A program made the position numbers and the translations under genes. Shown here in pieces: positions 1 to 13,658 of a DNA stretch of 64,000 nucleotides. Position 1 is the stretch's first letter. Each line of letters opens with the position of its first letter. Location of the stretch: the NCBI GenBank assembly GCA_024114885.1, contig CP099424.1, forward strand, positions 2,294,001 through 2,358,000, written 5' to 3'. This DNA is from Septoria linicola (lineage: Eukaryota > Ascomycota > Dothideomycetes > Mycosphaerellales > Mycosphaerellaceae). A model generated the notes under the pieces. It worked only from the letters and a program-made list of their open reading frames with translations, searched no databases and was not told the origin of the DNA.

Positions 1-1985
1 AAAATTGTGTTTTGTAATTCACGCATCAGCTCCCAGCATGGGCGAGCCAGGCTGCGCACGCAGTGGATAGACTGAACGATATGGGCTCCAAAGAAATGAA
101 TGTGAATTCTGCGATTGCATCTCTGTCATCAACTGCTGTCTATCCTACTCTCGTCATGAACTTGCCTCCATTGATCATCGTGACAATGTTGTTGTTCACT
201 GACCGCCATAAACGATGCACACCTTCCTTGCGCGCATTATCGGCACTTCTCCTGGCCTTATCCGCCACTCTAGACTCCATTTACTGGTCTTGCTTGAGCT
301 AAGCATGGCATCGTGCCGCCAGGAGCATCTATTTCATCTCATGTGGTTGCTAGGGTTGATCGAAAGAAAGTGCTGGGACTGTCGACGATGAGCTAGACGG
401 AGAGTCACGGGCTCATATTCGAATGGTAGCTTCTTTGTGATGATAAATACATGTCTGCTCTGTTTGGTTGGCATGTGCGCGGAAAGTGTCTAGATCTGGT
501 CTTGCTTTGGAATTATGGATTTGAAGGAAACTCGTACTTATGGGAAAAGTGACCACCACATATATACATCCTAATCGTGCTTCGACCTCAAAGTGAGGCG
601 TTCGAGCAAATGGATATGTGAGATATGAGAGATAGAGAGAGAGAGCGAACCATGTTGGGAGTCTGGTACTGATTACAGTTGAATATCTTCCTTGTGAGCT
701 ATGTTCATCTACGATCGTGTCGCCCCTTTCACACAGCTTACCTTATACACGCTTTGAGCATGTATCAATTCTACGTCCGCAAGACAAGAAGCACCGTATC
801 TGTCCGTTTCTGCAGATCGAATCGAAACCAGCAAGGCCATCATACTCCTGCCTGTCAGACATCATGCTTGTGAGAGGGCCGAATGTGCTTCTCGTTGACA
901 GAGGCCAAGCTGGCCGTGGCTGAAGCTGATTCCATGGAAAACAACAGTCGCGGAGAAGGTGTGGAAGCAAGCATCTCGTCGGTAGAAGAGGGTGTAACTG
1001 TCGTTGAAACCCTTGCTGTACCTTCACACTCACGGGCTTGGTTGGAATCCTCACTCTTTAGCATGTCCACTGTGCTGATCCAGCACATGGAGCACTTCTG
1101 TCTCGGTAGAGATCTGATGATCTGGGAGCACATGTAAGACAAAATCCCATGTGTCTCTTGCGGTGCAAGGGCAAGGAGGTGTGGTGACGGGGACGCCCTG
1201 GCTGTTCAGTGAAAGTCTCCTGTTCTGGGATGAAGTATTTCGCCGCCAGCCAGAGATCTGTATCGCTATGTGCTCCTGTGTATCGATAGGTATGGCGATG
1301 CGGCTAGCAAGCTAGGCGTCCAGACTACTTCCGAGTGGATCTTGTACGACATGCCGGTGATCGCAAGGCAGAAGTAGACCAACAGGCCGAGAGTGCTGGG
1401 TGAGCGTCCACTGTACAGTGAGCCGGCAGCGTGCCATCAGCTATGATTTGTTCATAGCATGCTCCGACACACATGTAGCTGGCTGGCCTGTAGTCTAGCA
1501 GCTGGAGATCGTGAGACGCTCATGTCCCCTGTCTCCTCCCTCGAAATCGAAACAGCCGTGGTGGTGCACGCAACGGAGGCTGGGAGAGAGTGCGAAGGAA
1601 GGGAAATGTTGCTGCATTCGAGCTTCACATCGCGGCCCTCATGACCTTGGCCGAGGTATTGTTGCATAAAATGAAGAGTAGGACGTTGGTGACAATCTGG
1701 TCCAGTGACTCAGGCTAGACATGCAAGTTCGCACGTGGATCTGCAAGACAGATGCTGGCACTCTGCTACTTGGAGTGCGAACGCTCGTGTGACAAGAGCT
1801 GGTGCCTGCCTCCCGGCACAACGAGGCGTGGCTCGATGCTGGAAATGCGAGGAAGCCAATGAGCTATACTGAAGGAAGTACCGTATTGCATGTCTGGTGT
1901 CCATGTCGGTCAGAAGTGAGCGGCATGCAACAATGCAGCTCTCTTGGTAGCAGATTGAGTATCTGCATCAAACACATGGCAAGCA
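1..1985. other. Intergenic, no supported gene
   Basis: The stretch has ordinary base composition, with CpA and TpG present at normal levels. Open frames on both strands are short (under about 105 codons), overlap one another and show no domain I recognise. A short GA-rich run lies at about 626-648. The last five bases (1981-1985, AAGCA) are the left target-site duplication of the transposon that starts at 1986. Confidence 0.6.
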
Positions 1986-2111
1986 TGTTACGGAAGCGAC
2001 AGTTCAGGTCAGATGACTATGACGTAACTAGAGGGTTACTACTTACCTTAGACTGTAGACAGACTCTCTTCTAATCAACTACTTCTACTATAACTTATTA
2101 GATTACTACTA
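1986..2111 (+). repeat. E1 5' LTR, partly RIP-mutated
   Basis: This is 126 bp and differs from the 3' LTR at eight positions. In every case the left copy has T where the right has C before A, or A where the right has G after T. The differences start at 2029; the first 43 bp are unmutated. The copy therefore crosses the left edge of the RIP domain. Confidence 0.93.
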
Positions 2112-4539
2112 ATTAGTAGCTCGAGTATACTAGGCGTCTATCTAAAGATAACTACTAGCTATTACTAGTACTACTATAAGACTACTACGTCGCTCCTAAT
2201 CGGATAATAGTACTACTTCTACTCTCTACTAGACGATAGTACTACTTCCGCTCTCTACTTAAGTAAGGCTTTATAAACCTAGAGTTCTAGTAATTCTACG
2301 TATTCGTAAGCGCGTACCTATACTAAGTACCTAACGTAGAGATACGTACGCTTACTCGATAATATTTATAATAGTATAAGGCCGCTAATAGTTATCTTCC
2401 TAAGTAGTTAGATATACTAGTATTATAATAACTAGTATAGTAAAGATTCGTAGAAGAAGTAAGAGCGTTATTTAGATCTCTAGTAAAAATAGATCTACTA
2501 TAAACTCTCTAGAAAAAGGAACTATATAGAAGATTAGACGATACTACTATAACTCTAACTAGAGGAAGAGGTAGATTAGAGAGTACGACTACTAACCTTA
2601 TATATTCTTAGATAGGAACGACTAACGCGATCTCTTATACTTAAGTAACGACTATTCTAATTAACGCTATACTAGAAGAATAGCCTCTCGACCTATAGAT
2701 TCTCTAGGCTATCTAGGCTACTATCGCGAGCCTACGAGATTAGACGCCTAATCTAGAGTAAAGTATAATCTTTAACTAACTCCGAGATTAAGAGATTAGC
2801 TACTTCTAGCCTAATAGGGAAGTAGAGATAGAAGCTACTAACTTATTAGTAATAGGCTTCGATACCTTCTTTAAGGATATTTATAATTTCGTAGACTAAC
2901 TAAAAAATATAGCTATCTATTATAGAGACGATACTATAAAAGCTAGGATTTCTATCTTATTAAAAAGAATAGCTCTAACCTAGTATACTAGTATACTAAC
3001 CTTACTAGAAAAGTAAGAGTTACGATATACCTTAGAGCTCGATAACTAGACGACCTACTTAGTTAACTACTTTAAAGCTCCTCTAGTAGACGCGCTTACT
3101 ACTTAGTAAATTAATAGCGACTAAGTATATATAGTAGGATATAGCTAATAGAAGATCGACCGACGCCTATCTAAATAAAGTTAACTAATATACTCGTAAC
3201 GCTAGTATAGACGATACTCTATAGCGTATAACCTATATATAGAGTAATATCGACGTAGAACTCTACTAGAGTATATAGGCGCTAACTACTACGACTATAG
3301 TAACCGACTTCGCTCTTTAATTAAAGAACGAGTAGTCTATATAGTATAAGCTAGCTTAGCGTTAGAGTAGGAGAACTAATAATATAGCCCGACTACTATA
3401 ATATACGAATATAAGTAATTACTATAAGTACTTATAAGAACGCGAGCTACTAAACGATCGACGACTAGAACTACGACCTAACTAGTTACGATTCCTATTA
3501 ACGATAGACTAGTAGTAACTACTACTATATTCTAATTTCTAATAGAGCGACGACGCCTAGAAGCCTTATAAAGAGAGATACGTAAGTAGACTATTCGACT
3601 AAAACGAACGCTAGCTATATAGGGCTTTTAATAGAGACGACTAAAAAGTATACGATAGTAAAACCTCGCGACCTTTAAAGCTCTTTACTTAGAAGATAGA
3701 CGCTTACTAGCTTAAGGAAGATAACTCTAAGAGTAGCGATAATAATAATAGAGTATATTACCTTAACGAGGATAAGAAGAGTAATAGGCCTAGAAACAAG
3801 CTAGAAGAAGAGGAATTAGATATCGCGTATTTAGCTATCGCGTCTAGTAGTATAATATATATAGTATATAAGTAATAGTTCTTAACGAATAATAAGCTAT
3901 ATTACTACCTTAAGATAGACTATAGAAAATCCTAGAGGCTACCTAACTCGATAAGCTAAGAGAGATAACGAAGTATACTACTATATAAGTAAAACTTAGA
4001 TCGGATAGACCCTCTATAGCTATCTACCTCGATAGTAGTAACCTTATTACCTTAGTCGACTAATAACTAGTATAGAAACATCTCTCCGATACGATTCTAA
4101 TTAAACCTAATAGACCTATTCGAGTATAAGGAGTTAGTAACTAACTAATATAGTTAACTAATTAAGTTAACCTATATCTATATTTTAATAATAGATACGA
4201 GATAAGAATAAGAGTATTTATTATCGATAGACTAGTAGCTAGGGTACTACTAGATATAGAAGTACTACGATAGGAAAAGATTACTTTTTATTTCTGTTTA
4301 GAGTATATAATTTTCTCTAACGACTAGTACGTTCCTATAAGTATAATATAGAGAACTAGAAAATTAGTTCTACTATTATTTATAGTAAGTATAACTAACG
4401 CTTTAGCTAAGTATAAAGAGATCTATAGAGTAACCTTTTTTAGCGATATAGAGACTATTAAAAAATACGAACGGCTATTAGCTAAATACGAACTACTATT
4501 TATAGACGATAGAAAGTTTACTAAGGTCCTAGAAGAGAA
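2112..4539 (+). pseudogene. E1 gag and retropepsin region, interrupted
   Basis: The 5' part of the E1 coding region. A retropepsin is readable at about 4029-4300: the catalytic Asp codon GAT at 4031-4033 is followed by AGT AGT, read as D-S-G after allowing G-to-A at a TpG. About 60 residues on, a segment resembles the flap and C-terminal part of gypsy proteases (pattern V-L-L-D-x-E-V-L). Upstream sequence to 2112 should be gag; I could not place a convincing zinc knuckle in it. The frame is full of TAG and TAA from RIP. E2 inserted at 4540-4543, separating this part from the reverse transcriptase 21 kb away. Confidence 0.7.
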
Positions 4540-4543
4540 CTAA

Positions 4544-4822
4544 TAATAGATAATAACTACTTTAATACTAACCCCCTAGGTAGGTATAAGAGTAGTCGCT
4601 ATAGAACAAGACCTATTTAGAGAGTAATAGTCTTATAATACGTATATTAACTAGTAGTAACGAGCTTAAACTAGTAGTCCTAAGACTAAGAGCCTATACT
4701 AGGACTGTAGGACATTAAATTAATTAAGTAGAGTAAATATTACTATCTTAGAAACGAGCTACTACCTTACTTTTATACTAAAACTACTAAGTACGGTATA
4801 TAGGTAGGCCTTTACCTTACTA
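4544..4822 (-). repeat. E2 3' LTR (more RIP-mutated copy)
   Basis: A 279-bp direct repeat of 17519-17797. At most differing sites this copy has the RIP product (TA) where the other keeps CA or TG. Both keep one CpA in the shared stretch GAACAAGACC. Confidence 0.88.
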
Positions 4823-4969
4823 ATCCTCCCTTCCTTAGTGTCTAACTAGACACCTAACTACCTATAGAGCCTTCTTAGAATTACTTAAAACTAGCTAGTT
4901 TTCCTATTAAAGTCTACTAAACTTTTAATTAAAGGCCTATTAAATAGTTACCTTTTCTAACGATAACTA

Positions 4970-7900
4970 CTAAAAACACCTTCTTAGATCCGATTATTAT
5001 TCGCTAGACGCTACTCTTCTACTATATCCTTAGAGATCTCCTTAGAGATAGCCTCTCTCTTCTTCGATACTAATACTTCTAAGTTACTATCTACGCTTAT
5101 AAAGCTAGCTTCGCTAAATATATACTTTTTAATATCTATAGCTATAGCGTAGGTAGTATCGAATTAAGCTTCAGCCGTAGCCTACTATTTAGCTATATAG
5201 ACCTTAAACTCCTCCTTACTTATACTAAAGAGCTTCTTTATTTCTATACTTACTACCTAATCCGCCTATAGAACTCGGCCTACTAAAGTATTAGAAATCG
5301 GGCCTAGGCTAGTTAGAAGTATCTTAGTAGCGAAAGGTTTTATCGCTCGTATAGGGTATATAGTACTAGAAGCTATAAAGGGTATCTACTCGCGATAGAG
5401 ATATACGCTATAGATTATAGGAACGCTAATATAATTACTATTAGGTAGCTTATCTAATATACGACTATTAAGGTAGGCTAGAAATACTATTAGAATTATA
5501 CGATACTCTTCGTTAGTACGAGTATACCGCTAAGAGAGGTAGGGGTACGAAATAACTAGCGAGCCTACTTTAGTATAAGGGTTCTTCTAACTAAGCTTAA
5601 GATTAGCTTTTATTTCGTTAGTAATTACTAGAGGTATAGTCTCGACGAAGCCTATACTATAGCTTTACTTATTAGCGATAATACGCTACGCTAGCTACTT
5701 TACCTCCTTAGAGTTAAAGAGCCCGTTACTAATCGTATCTAAGGTTAGTAAAAGTCGTCCTCTATCGCTAGTATCGTCTAGAGAGATCGTAAATTAAACC
5801 TAATTAAGCCCCTTCTCCTTAAGTAGTATATTCTCGTTTAAAGCGATATACTAGAAGCCGTTAGAGTAGTTAGAACCTACCTTATCGTCGAAGATATAAA
5901 AGGTAGTAGATAGGTAGGCTACGTACTTAATAGTCGTATACGGAGTAGTAACTAGCTAGTATAGCTATAGTAGAGGACACTAGCGAAGAAGCTATTAGGA
6001 TAGCGAGTACTATATACTACGAGACTAACTATACTAACTAATAGCTGTATTATACTATTAGTATACTATAAACTTATACCGTATAGCTTCGAGTAACGAG
6101 TCTAGGATCTAAAACGGGCCTCTAGTAGAAGGAGAATAAAAGAGAAAGCTATAATCGGTCTAGGTACCCTTATTACTATCGTAGTCTAAGAGCTCCTAAG
6201 CTCTCTAATAGACGTTAGAAGTAACCTTTAAGTCTACTTCGGTTACTATAAACTAAAAAGGTCTAAGATAGCTTCCTCCTACCTCGCGTATTAGAGCGTT
6301 AATATCGTCCTCTAGTTCCTAAGTATTAGTACTTTTCTTACTACGACGAGAGCGTCCTACTAGCTTAAGGAAGAAAGTATTCGCTTCTAGCTTAAACTAC
6401 GTCCGGTTTTAAGTATTCTAGGCGATAAGGGCTTAGAGATCGGCTATACTACCTATCTAAATAATACGCTAGTAGAGAGTATACGTTATATTAGCCGTCT
6501 TCGGTAGCTTCAAACCTATAGTATTACCTATCTTAGCTATATATTCTTTATAAAGAGGCTAGCTAAGGTATAGAAGAATATTAATTAAAGCGTAGCTCTT
6601 AGCTACTTTCTTCTTCTCCTAGATATTATTAACCTCTTTAAGAGTATCGCTAACGATTATATAGTAGTAGACTTTAGAGGTAATACTATCCTTTATATAA
6701 GCCTAGTAACGTAGATTAGGCTCTAAGTCGTTCTCTAGCTTAATTCTACTATTATCTTCTAGTACGATTAGTAATAGACGTTACGGACCTAGTAGCGGCT
6801 CCGTCGTAGGTAACCCTTAGTCTTATATAGAATCGCTATTACCTAAAGTACTTAGTATAAGAGAAGTTTCGATCGAGTTAATAATAGTTTCTCTAGCGCG
6901 AATTCTAGTAAGCCTCTCGCTCTTACGAAGGACGAGCGTAGGCTTCTTCGTAGAGCTTAGCGTTAACTTCTCTAACTAAGCTTTTAGCCTCTATATAGTA
7001 CTAGGCGATATAGTATCTCTAAGGCGAGGCTCCGGAGTCGTAAGTAAACTATCTTCTTTTTCTTAATTAGAGTTTCGAGTAGGACTAGATAAGGATAGGC
7101 TCTTAGGTATAGAGGAAGAGGGACGTTTATTAGGTCTTAGGTTTCTAGAAGGAGATAATAGTCTATAGGATATCGAGGACTATCTTTCTACTACTAAGAA
7201 CACGTAAGTCGGTTCTTCGAAGGTCTCTCCTTTACGCTCTTCTTTAGTAAGCTTGACTATAAATCTATACTAATTAAGCTTATAGCTCGCCTCTAGGCGC
7301 GCTTCTCTTATCTTATAGCTAAACACGTCGACCTACGAGAGCTCTACCTTAAACTTGTTCTAGTAGCGTCTTCTATCTAAGTTCGTATTAATAAAGCCTA
7401 AGCCTTACGAGCTAGAAGTCTTCTTACTCCTCTATAGCTAAAAGTGCTAGCTACGAGAGAATATATTCGCTACCTACTAATAGAAGCGATCTTGCTTTTA
7501 CTACGCTAAGAAAACCTAGTCTTTAGGCTCGCTCTCTTCGAAGATACCTTTATACTTATTTAACTATTAACGAAGGTTCCTAAGTATTTCTTTATCGTAT
7601 AAGACTTAGTTAAGAAAAGGGAAGTTCTACTCGTGCCTAAACTCTATATATAGCTACTACTAGATTAAGTTTCTCTTCTTTACTAAGTCTTAGCCTTCTT
7701 AGCGTATCTTCTTTATATTATCGCGCTTTATACTCTACGCGTTAAGGTACTTCGGTAAAATCTTAGCTAAGAGGTATTTAAAGAAGTTAAATATACTAAT
7801 CTTTATTCTATCGTTCGCTTCCTCGACTTACTTAAGTACTAAGTCGATACTCTCCTCCTATTCTTATAGCGTTTCTAGTAATAGAATAGCTTCGGTAGCG

Positions 7901-8520
7901 TTATTAAGGTTTATTATACTAGTAAGAGGTCTACTTAAGGCCTAGAAACTAACGAGAGAGCTTTTACGATTAGTACGAGCGAGCGCTATATCTTATATAG
8001 AACTTGAAGAAGCTATTTTTCGTCTCTTCTTCAAGGAATCTTGTCTAGGTAGTTCTTATATTAGACTTCGAATAGGCGAGGTAGAAGGCGAAAGCGCTAG
8101 TCTTAATAAGCGTTTAGGCGTTAAAGAACGCTAGAAAGGGGAAGTCTTATTCTTTATACGCGATAGAGAAAGAGAACGCTTTTAATTAGTCGTATTAGTA
8201 GCTTAGGGCGATATAAAGCGCGTAACTAGTAATAAGTAACTTAAATAGCGAGGAGAGTCGGGCGCGTAACCGGTTATAGAGTTTTCTATTATATTAGTTA
8301 CTGCTTACGTATATAAATAGCTATATAGCGTTACTAGGTAGTAACGAAAGATAAGAATCGAACTTAATAGAAGTAAGGCTCTATAGTAACTAATTAATAG
8401 TTAATAAGGAAGAAGAGATCGTTTAGAGCGTAAAAGTAGTCTAATTATATACCTTATCGTAGTAGCGTAACTACTATTAGGATTAGAGGTCTATACGTAG
8501 GGCTTAGTTATATAAGGTTT
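4970..8520 (-). pseudogene. E2 third frame, unknown product
   Basis: About 3.5 kb on the - strand between boundary motifs at 8521-8545 and 4945-4969 reads as one protein of more than 1,100 residues, if TAG and TAA are counted as RIP-made. Its N-terminal part (around 8000-8170) is serine, proline, lysine and arginine rich. The C-terminal end (around 5000-5260) is a lysine and glutamate rich helical segment. I recognise no domain. Gypsy elements do not normally carry a frame of this size after pol. It could be element cargo, an env-position gene or a further nested element: the two flanking motif copies are inverted relative to each other, as short terminal repeats would be. Confidence 0.5.
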
Positions 8521-8545
8521 TAGTTATCGTTTAAAAAGATAACTA

Positions 8546-11500
8546 AAAGTTTACTTTACCTTAACGCTTCCGTAGCCGTCGTATACTACTAACGCTACTA
8601 CTAACTACTATAGTATATACCTTACTATCGCCGATAAGGACTAAGACTTAGATATCGTCGTCGTTACCTTTACTAACTTAAAAGAGCCTTATTTTTCGTA
8701 TACCTAGTCGACTTACTAGATCGTGCTTTCCGTATCGTAGAGACCGCTAGCGTTATAATTAATAGCTAGAAAGGAGCTATTAGAGCCGTTATTACTAAGG
8801 ATTCAAGCTTCTCTACTTTTATATAGGCTAAAAACCTTAAACTTTAAGAATTCTCTATCGGAAACTAATATTTTTAGCGATTTCTTTAGTTAGGCGAAAA
8901 TTAGTAGTAAAAAGATCTTTAGGATAGACAATTATTATCTTACTTTGCCGATTAGGGATAGAAAAGAGCTCTAAGAAGATAGATCGTAGTACTAACCTTA
9001 GAAATCGCTAGTAGAAAAGAGTTTTAGGATTATAGGTCTAGCTTAGATTTTTAAGACCTATTAGTAGAAAGTAGCTCGGAATAGCTAACTTTTATAGCGA
9101 TAGTAGGCTCGAGACTTAGAAAAAGGAGTAGGATAGTAGGTTAGCTATTAGATATAGAATCTATACTTAAAAGTTAAGCTTTAAGAGAGTAACTAGCTAT
9201 ATAGATACTTATCTTAGCTATAGAAAATAGCGTCGGGATAGTTAGGATTAGCTAGATTTTCACTAATCTAGTAAAAGAGGAGCTTAGGAAGCTTAGATTA
9301 GAGCTCGATAGTAGCTCTAGGAATAAAAGAAGTACTTAGAATAGCTAAGATTTAGCTAGATTTATACTAGTCTAGTAGATTACAAGCTTAGGAAGCTCTA
9401 ATTAGAGCTTAATAGTAGCTTTAGGACTAAGAGAAGCGCTTAGAAAGGTTAGATTAGAGCTCGATCGTAGCTCTAGAAATAAAAGAAGCGCTTAGGATAG
9501 TACGATCTTAGGAAGATTAGCTCTTTTTATAGTAGAGGCTAGGCTTTAGTAGCTATATCTTAGCTTATATCTCTAATTAAGTATCGCCTATCGAATTTCT
9601 AAATCTTTAGCTCTACTAGGCTAGCTTTAGCCTTTAGCTTACTAAGTCTTCTATTTCTTCTTTAAGCTTCGTTAGTAGCTAGCGTATATAACTCTCTCTT
9701 TCTTCTTAAGTTATTACTAATAGCTTACTAATAAAGATCTATAGATGCTTATATCTAGGTAGAAGGCCTAGTTCTATAACCTTCTCTATCGGTAGTAGTA
9801 CTTTATCTAGTTTAACCTAATCCGGAACTAGCTTTAGGTTTTCTTATAGAAAGGTATATTTCTTAAGGTCTATCCTTTTATAAATATACTTATATTTTAA
9901 GCTATCTAATTCCTTAAGCTTATATAATATACCTCTCTATAATACTTTAGATACTCTAAAAGGGCCTTCTTACCTAAACGTAAGCTTATAAGAGAAGCTA
10001 GTTTTTAACTTAGAGTAGTATACTAATACGAGATCTCCTTCCTTTAGTATAGTAAGGTCCGTATAGTAATGTTTATCGAAGTACGCCTTGTTCTATTCTT
10101 AGAGACACTATTAACGTAGTCGTCCTTCTTCTATAGTCGTTTCTATAGCTTCTAGAGCTTGAGCTCGAATCGTAAGAAGCTCTACTCTAGTCTTAACCTT
10201 ACCCTAATCTATAATCCGGAAGGTATAGTGTTCTAGCTCGATTAGTAGTACTACGTTACGCCTAATTATTACCTCTAATAGTATTAGGCTAGTAGTAGAG
10301 ACTATTATCGTTCTCTTCGCCTATAGAACTACTAGAATATAGTCGCGAATCGTATAAAGGCCGCTATTAGAGAGCTTTAAGTAAGCGTCTAATATTGTCT
10401 TATAGCTAACTTTAACGATAGCGTTAGACTAAGAGTAGTACGGTAAAATATTAATACGTTTAATACTATACGATAGTAGTAGCTTCTCTATGTTACTAAG
10501 GTTAGTCTTATAGTTATCGAGGATAACTTCTATAGCGGTACTCTACTAGTAAAAGATCTCTTCCTATATAAACCTTACTATCTATACTAAGGAGATACTC
10601 TTCGCTAGGTACTAGAATATACGTGCTTCTAGCTAGCGTAATAGAGATTCGCGCGTAACTATTAGCGAACAGTTCTTCGAGATATATAAGCCGTCGATAT
10701 ACTACCTCTAGCCGACTATAACCTAGAGCAGGATTTATAGTTCTCTAGGTACCTATCGTCTATACTAAAGACTATAAATAGTATACTACTAAATAGCGAG
10801 CGAGATCTAAGCCTAGACTCTATTCTACTACTATCGTTTCTAGATAAGATTATACGTCTATTTAGCGCTACGATAACCGTTCTTATAATAGTATACCTTA
10901 ATAATATAAGCTCGCGCTTCGAGTTTATTAATAACTCGCTATAGAGGTCTAGCTACTCGCTCTTAGCGCTAGAGCTAGTTATTCTTAATATAAAATAGCC
11001 GACACTTCTTCCTTAGCCGCTTATACTTGTTATTAGAAACTTTCTTAGGTCTTTATATTCGTATAAGTACGAAAGCGATATTTATTAACTCCTAAGAGTA
11101 GATCCTATTAATTATAGATAGCTCGCTCTAAATCACCTATATAGAGAAAGCGTTAACGTAAAAGATATCGAAGAATTACTCGTTAATTATTAGATCTACG
11201 TCTTCTTCCTACTCTATAGCCTCTATATCTTTAGGCATAGTAGGCTTCCTTAATAACGAATCTAGAGCTATATACTTCTTACTAGGAACATATATAACGT
11301 TAAAGTCGAAGAGGTAGATCTATACTAGCTAGCGCGTTATTACTATATTCGGCAAATTAGAGATAGCCTTATTAAGCTAGTAAACGAGAGTATTTATATT
11401 AATCTCTAGTTAGAAGTATACTCTAAACAGCTATAGTTTTAGCTTCTTTAATACCTTTAGTATACTAAGGTATTCGCGCTTTCTAGTATTATACTTGACT

Positions 11501-13633
11501 TCTACTAGGTTAAATAGGCCGGACTTATACCGAACTAGATAGTAGAGAAGTAGCTCGTCTCGATTATATTAGGAAAGCGTATATCTCTAACCTTTACTAC
11601 TCGAATCTACGCCTATAATAATAAGTCCTACCCTTTCTCTATAGTTAAGAGTAACTAGGGCTAGGGCTAAAACTAGTACCTTTAAGACGACGTCTTTAGC
11701 TAGTTAGTGTTCGGTAGTCTATTAAAACTTAGTATCCTTCTATAAGAGTTTAAATAGTAGAGTAAGGATAATCGTAAAACCTTTAACCTAGACGCGGTAG
11801 TACGTAACTACGCTAAGGAAGATTCGAACCTCCTTCTAATTCTCTAGAGTCGGCTATTTCTTAATCTTTACTACTCTCGCGAAGTCTAGATAGTAACTAT
11901 CGATACTAGTAAGGTAACTAACGATTACTAGTTGTTCGTAATAGAGCTATAGCTTATTAAAAGCTACTATTATATTAGCTCGTTCTATATTATAGAGAAC
12001 GTCGTCTATAGCTATAATATGTTTAATAACGTAATAGCGGAGGCTAGGTTTAACCTCTTTACTATCGTACTTCGTCTTAGGCTCTTTAATACCGATATTA
12101 TTAAGGAACGGCTATACCTTATACGAGATATACTCTATAAGTACTTGATTAATAATACGAACGAACTAGGTAATAGAATTCGTAGCTCCTTATAGTAACG
12201 TTATCTACTATAATAAGCCTAGTAGTAAATCGAAGCTCGTAAGGTCTCTATATAATTCGTTAAGTAGGATTTAGTTATATCTAGAGAAGATATTAACTAA
12301 CGAGGCTAGCGTATAACTAGCAAAGTCCTTAGAGAAACCCTTAGCGTTAGGTAGTAAGTTCGAATCTCTTATAGTAACTTAATTAAACTTCTAAGCTATA
12401 TTAATTAACTAATACTTCTTAGGCTTACCTACCTCTATCTTCTTACTAATAAGGAAGTACGGATTTCGATAGGTACTATAGTATAGCTTAAGAGTTCTAG
12501 CTTAGATTCGTTATCTTAGTATGTCCTCTACGATATACTATAGAGATAGGTTTAGCTTAAAGCCTAGATACTACTATAGCTCGTAAGGAACCGTTCGAAT
12601 CTTCTATAGCGGAGTAATATTAGGATTAATTCAGCCTAAATACGTAAAGTCCTACGTAAAGACAGCTTCTCGATTCCTTAGTATATAGTATAATAAATCT
12701 AGCTCCTTTAGTAGTAGTTCTATACTAGGTTTGAACTTTATAAGCCGTTTAGGCGTAAGACGTAATCTAGGCTCGATCGTCGAGAACCTCTTAGTTAGGT
12801 ACTTACTATCGTAAGGTCTAGTACTAGATAGTATAGCTACTTCCTTCTTAATATAAGTCTGTCGCTAGTCCTTTAGTCCGCTAGGGTTTAAGCTATTAGT
12901 TATAGTAATATCGGTATTTACTAGTTTAATCTTATTAGTAACTCGCTTATAAAGAGTATAGGCGCTAATATAATTATCTAGCTTCCGCTACCTCGTAGCT
13001 TCTTTATTACGAGCTCTCTCCGCTACTATATTAATAGCGGCCGAGATAACGTACGTCTCTTCGCTAAGCTCGTCGTCTACTTTATCGGAAATAACCTCGT
13101 CGTAGAGTCTAGGTTCTTAGATAGCTAGCTCTGCCTCTCTAAGCTTTCTATAGGCAATTATTAAGTATTCGCCTCTATAATTTAAACCCTAGCTCGATTA
13201 AGATACTAATATAGTATCGTTAAAACTATACCTAATACCCTAGTATAAGTCTCGCTCGCTAGTACAAGCTAGCTTAGCTTCGCTAGTAGCTAGTAAAAGC
13301 TTCTTAAGTCGACTATTTTAGCTAAATTTAGTAATATTGCCTTCGATAGCCGCTACTACGAGATAGTTATACTATGTTTAAGTCTAGCTATAATTAACTC
13401 GTCTTAATAGTTCGAGCTACTATCGTAGAGAGGTACTTTATCTAATTAAGTCGGCTATAAAATAGTCTCTAAAGTAAATTACTTTTATATACGATAACTA
13501 CTACGTAAGGTAGTTAAAGACTTAATTCTCTAGGAGTTTAGGGCTATTAGTAACTATAAACGAACACTAGTACTAATCGCTTATCTATCTATACTACTAG
13601 TATAGTTTAAAGTATAGTATAGGAGGTATAACG
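8546..13633 (-). pseudogene. E2 pol: reverse transcriptase, RNase H, integrase
   Basis: The reverse transcriptase is clear. Around 12360-12440 the - strand reads a R-L-I-N-A-A type motif followed by V-T-I-R-D, and the catalytic Asp-Asp pair is intact at 12001-12006 (read as A-I-D-D). RNase H follows, with a G-V-D-S-S-S-K-G motif whose Asp codon is at 11605-11607, then a Y-x-S-G-L-F-N segment. The integrase C-terminal core around 10250-10480 reads like Y-H-S-Q-(A/S)-N with R-T-T-V-R-A-T-T-G-L-T. Its catalytic Glu position is AAA (Lys) at 10411-10413, explained by TpG-to-TpA change of GAA. This is a fungal gypsy lineage. Many premature stops make it non-functional. Confidence 0.85.
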
Positions 13634-13658
13634 TAATTATCGTTTAAAAAGGTAACTA

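Noticed and set aside
2112..2135. Primer-binding site of E1
   Set aside because: The sequence after the LTR could be a RIP-altered TGGTAGC-type site, but RIP removed the diagnostic bases and no tRNA match can be asserted.
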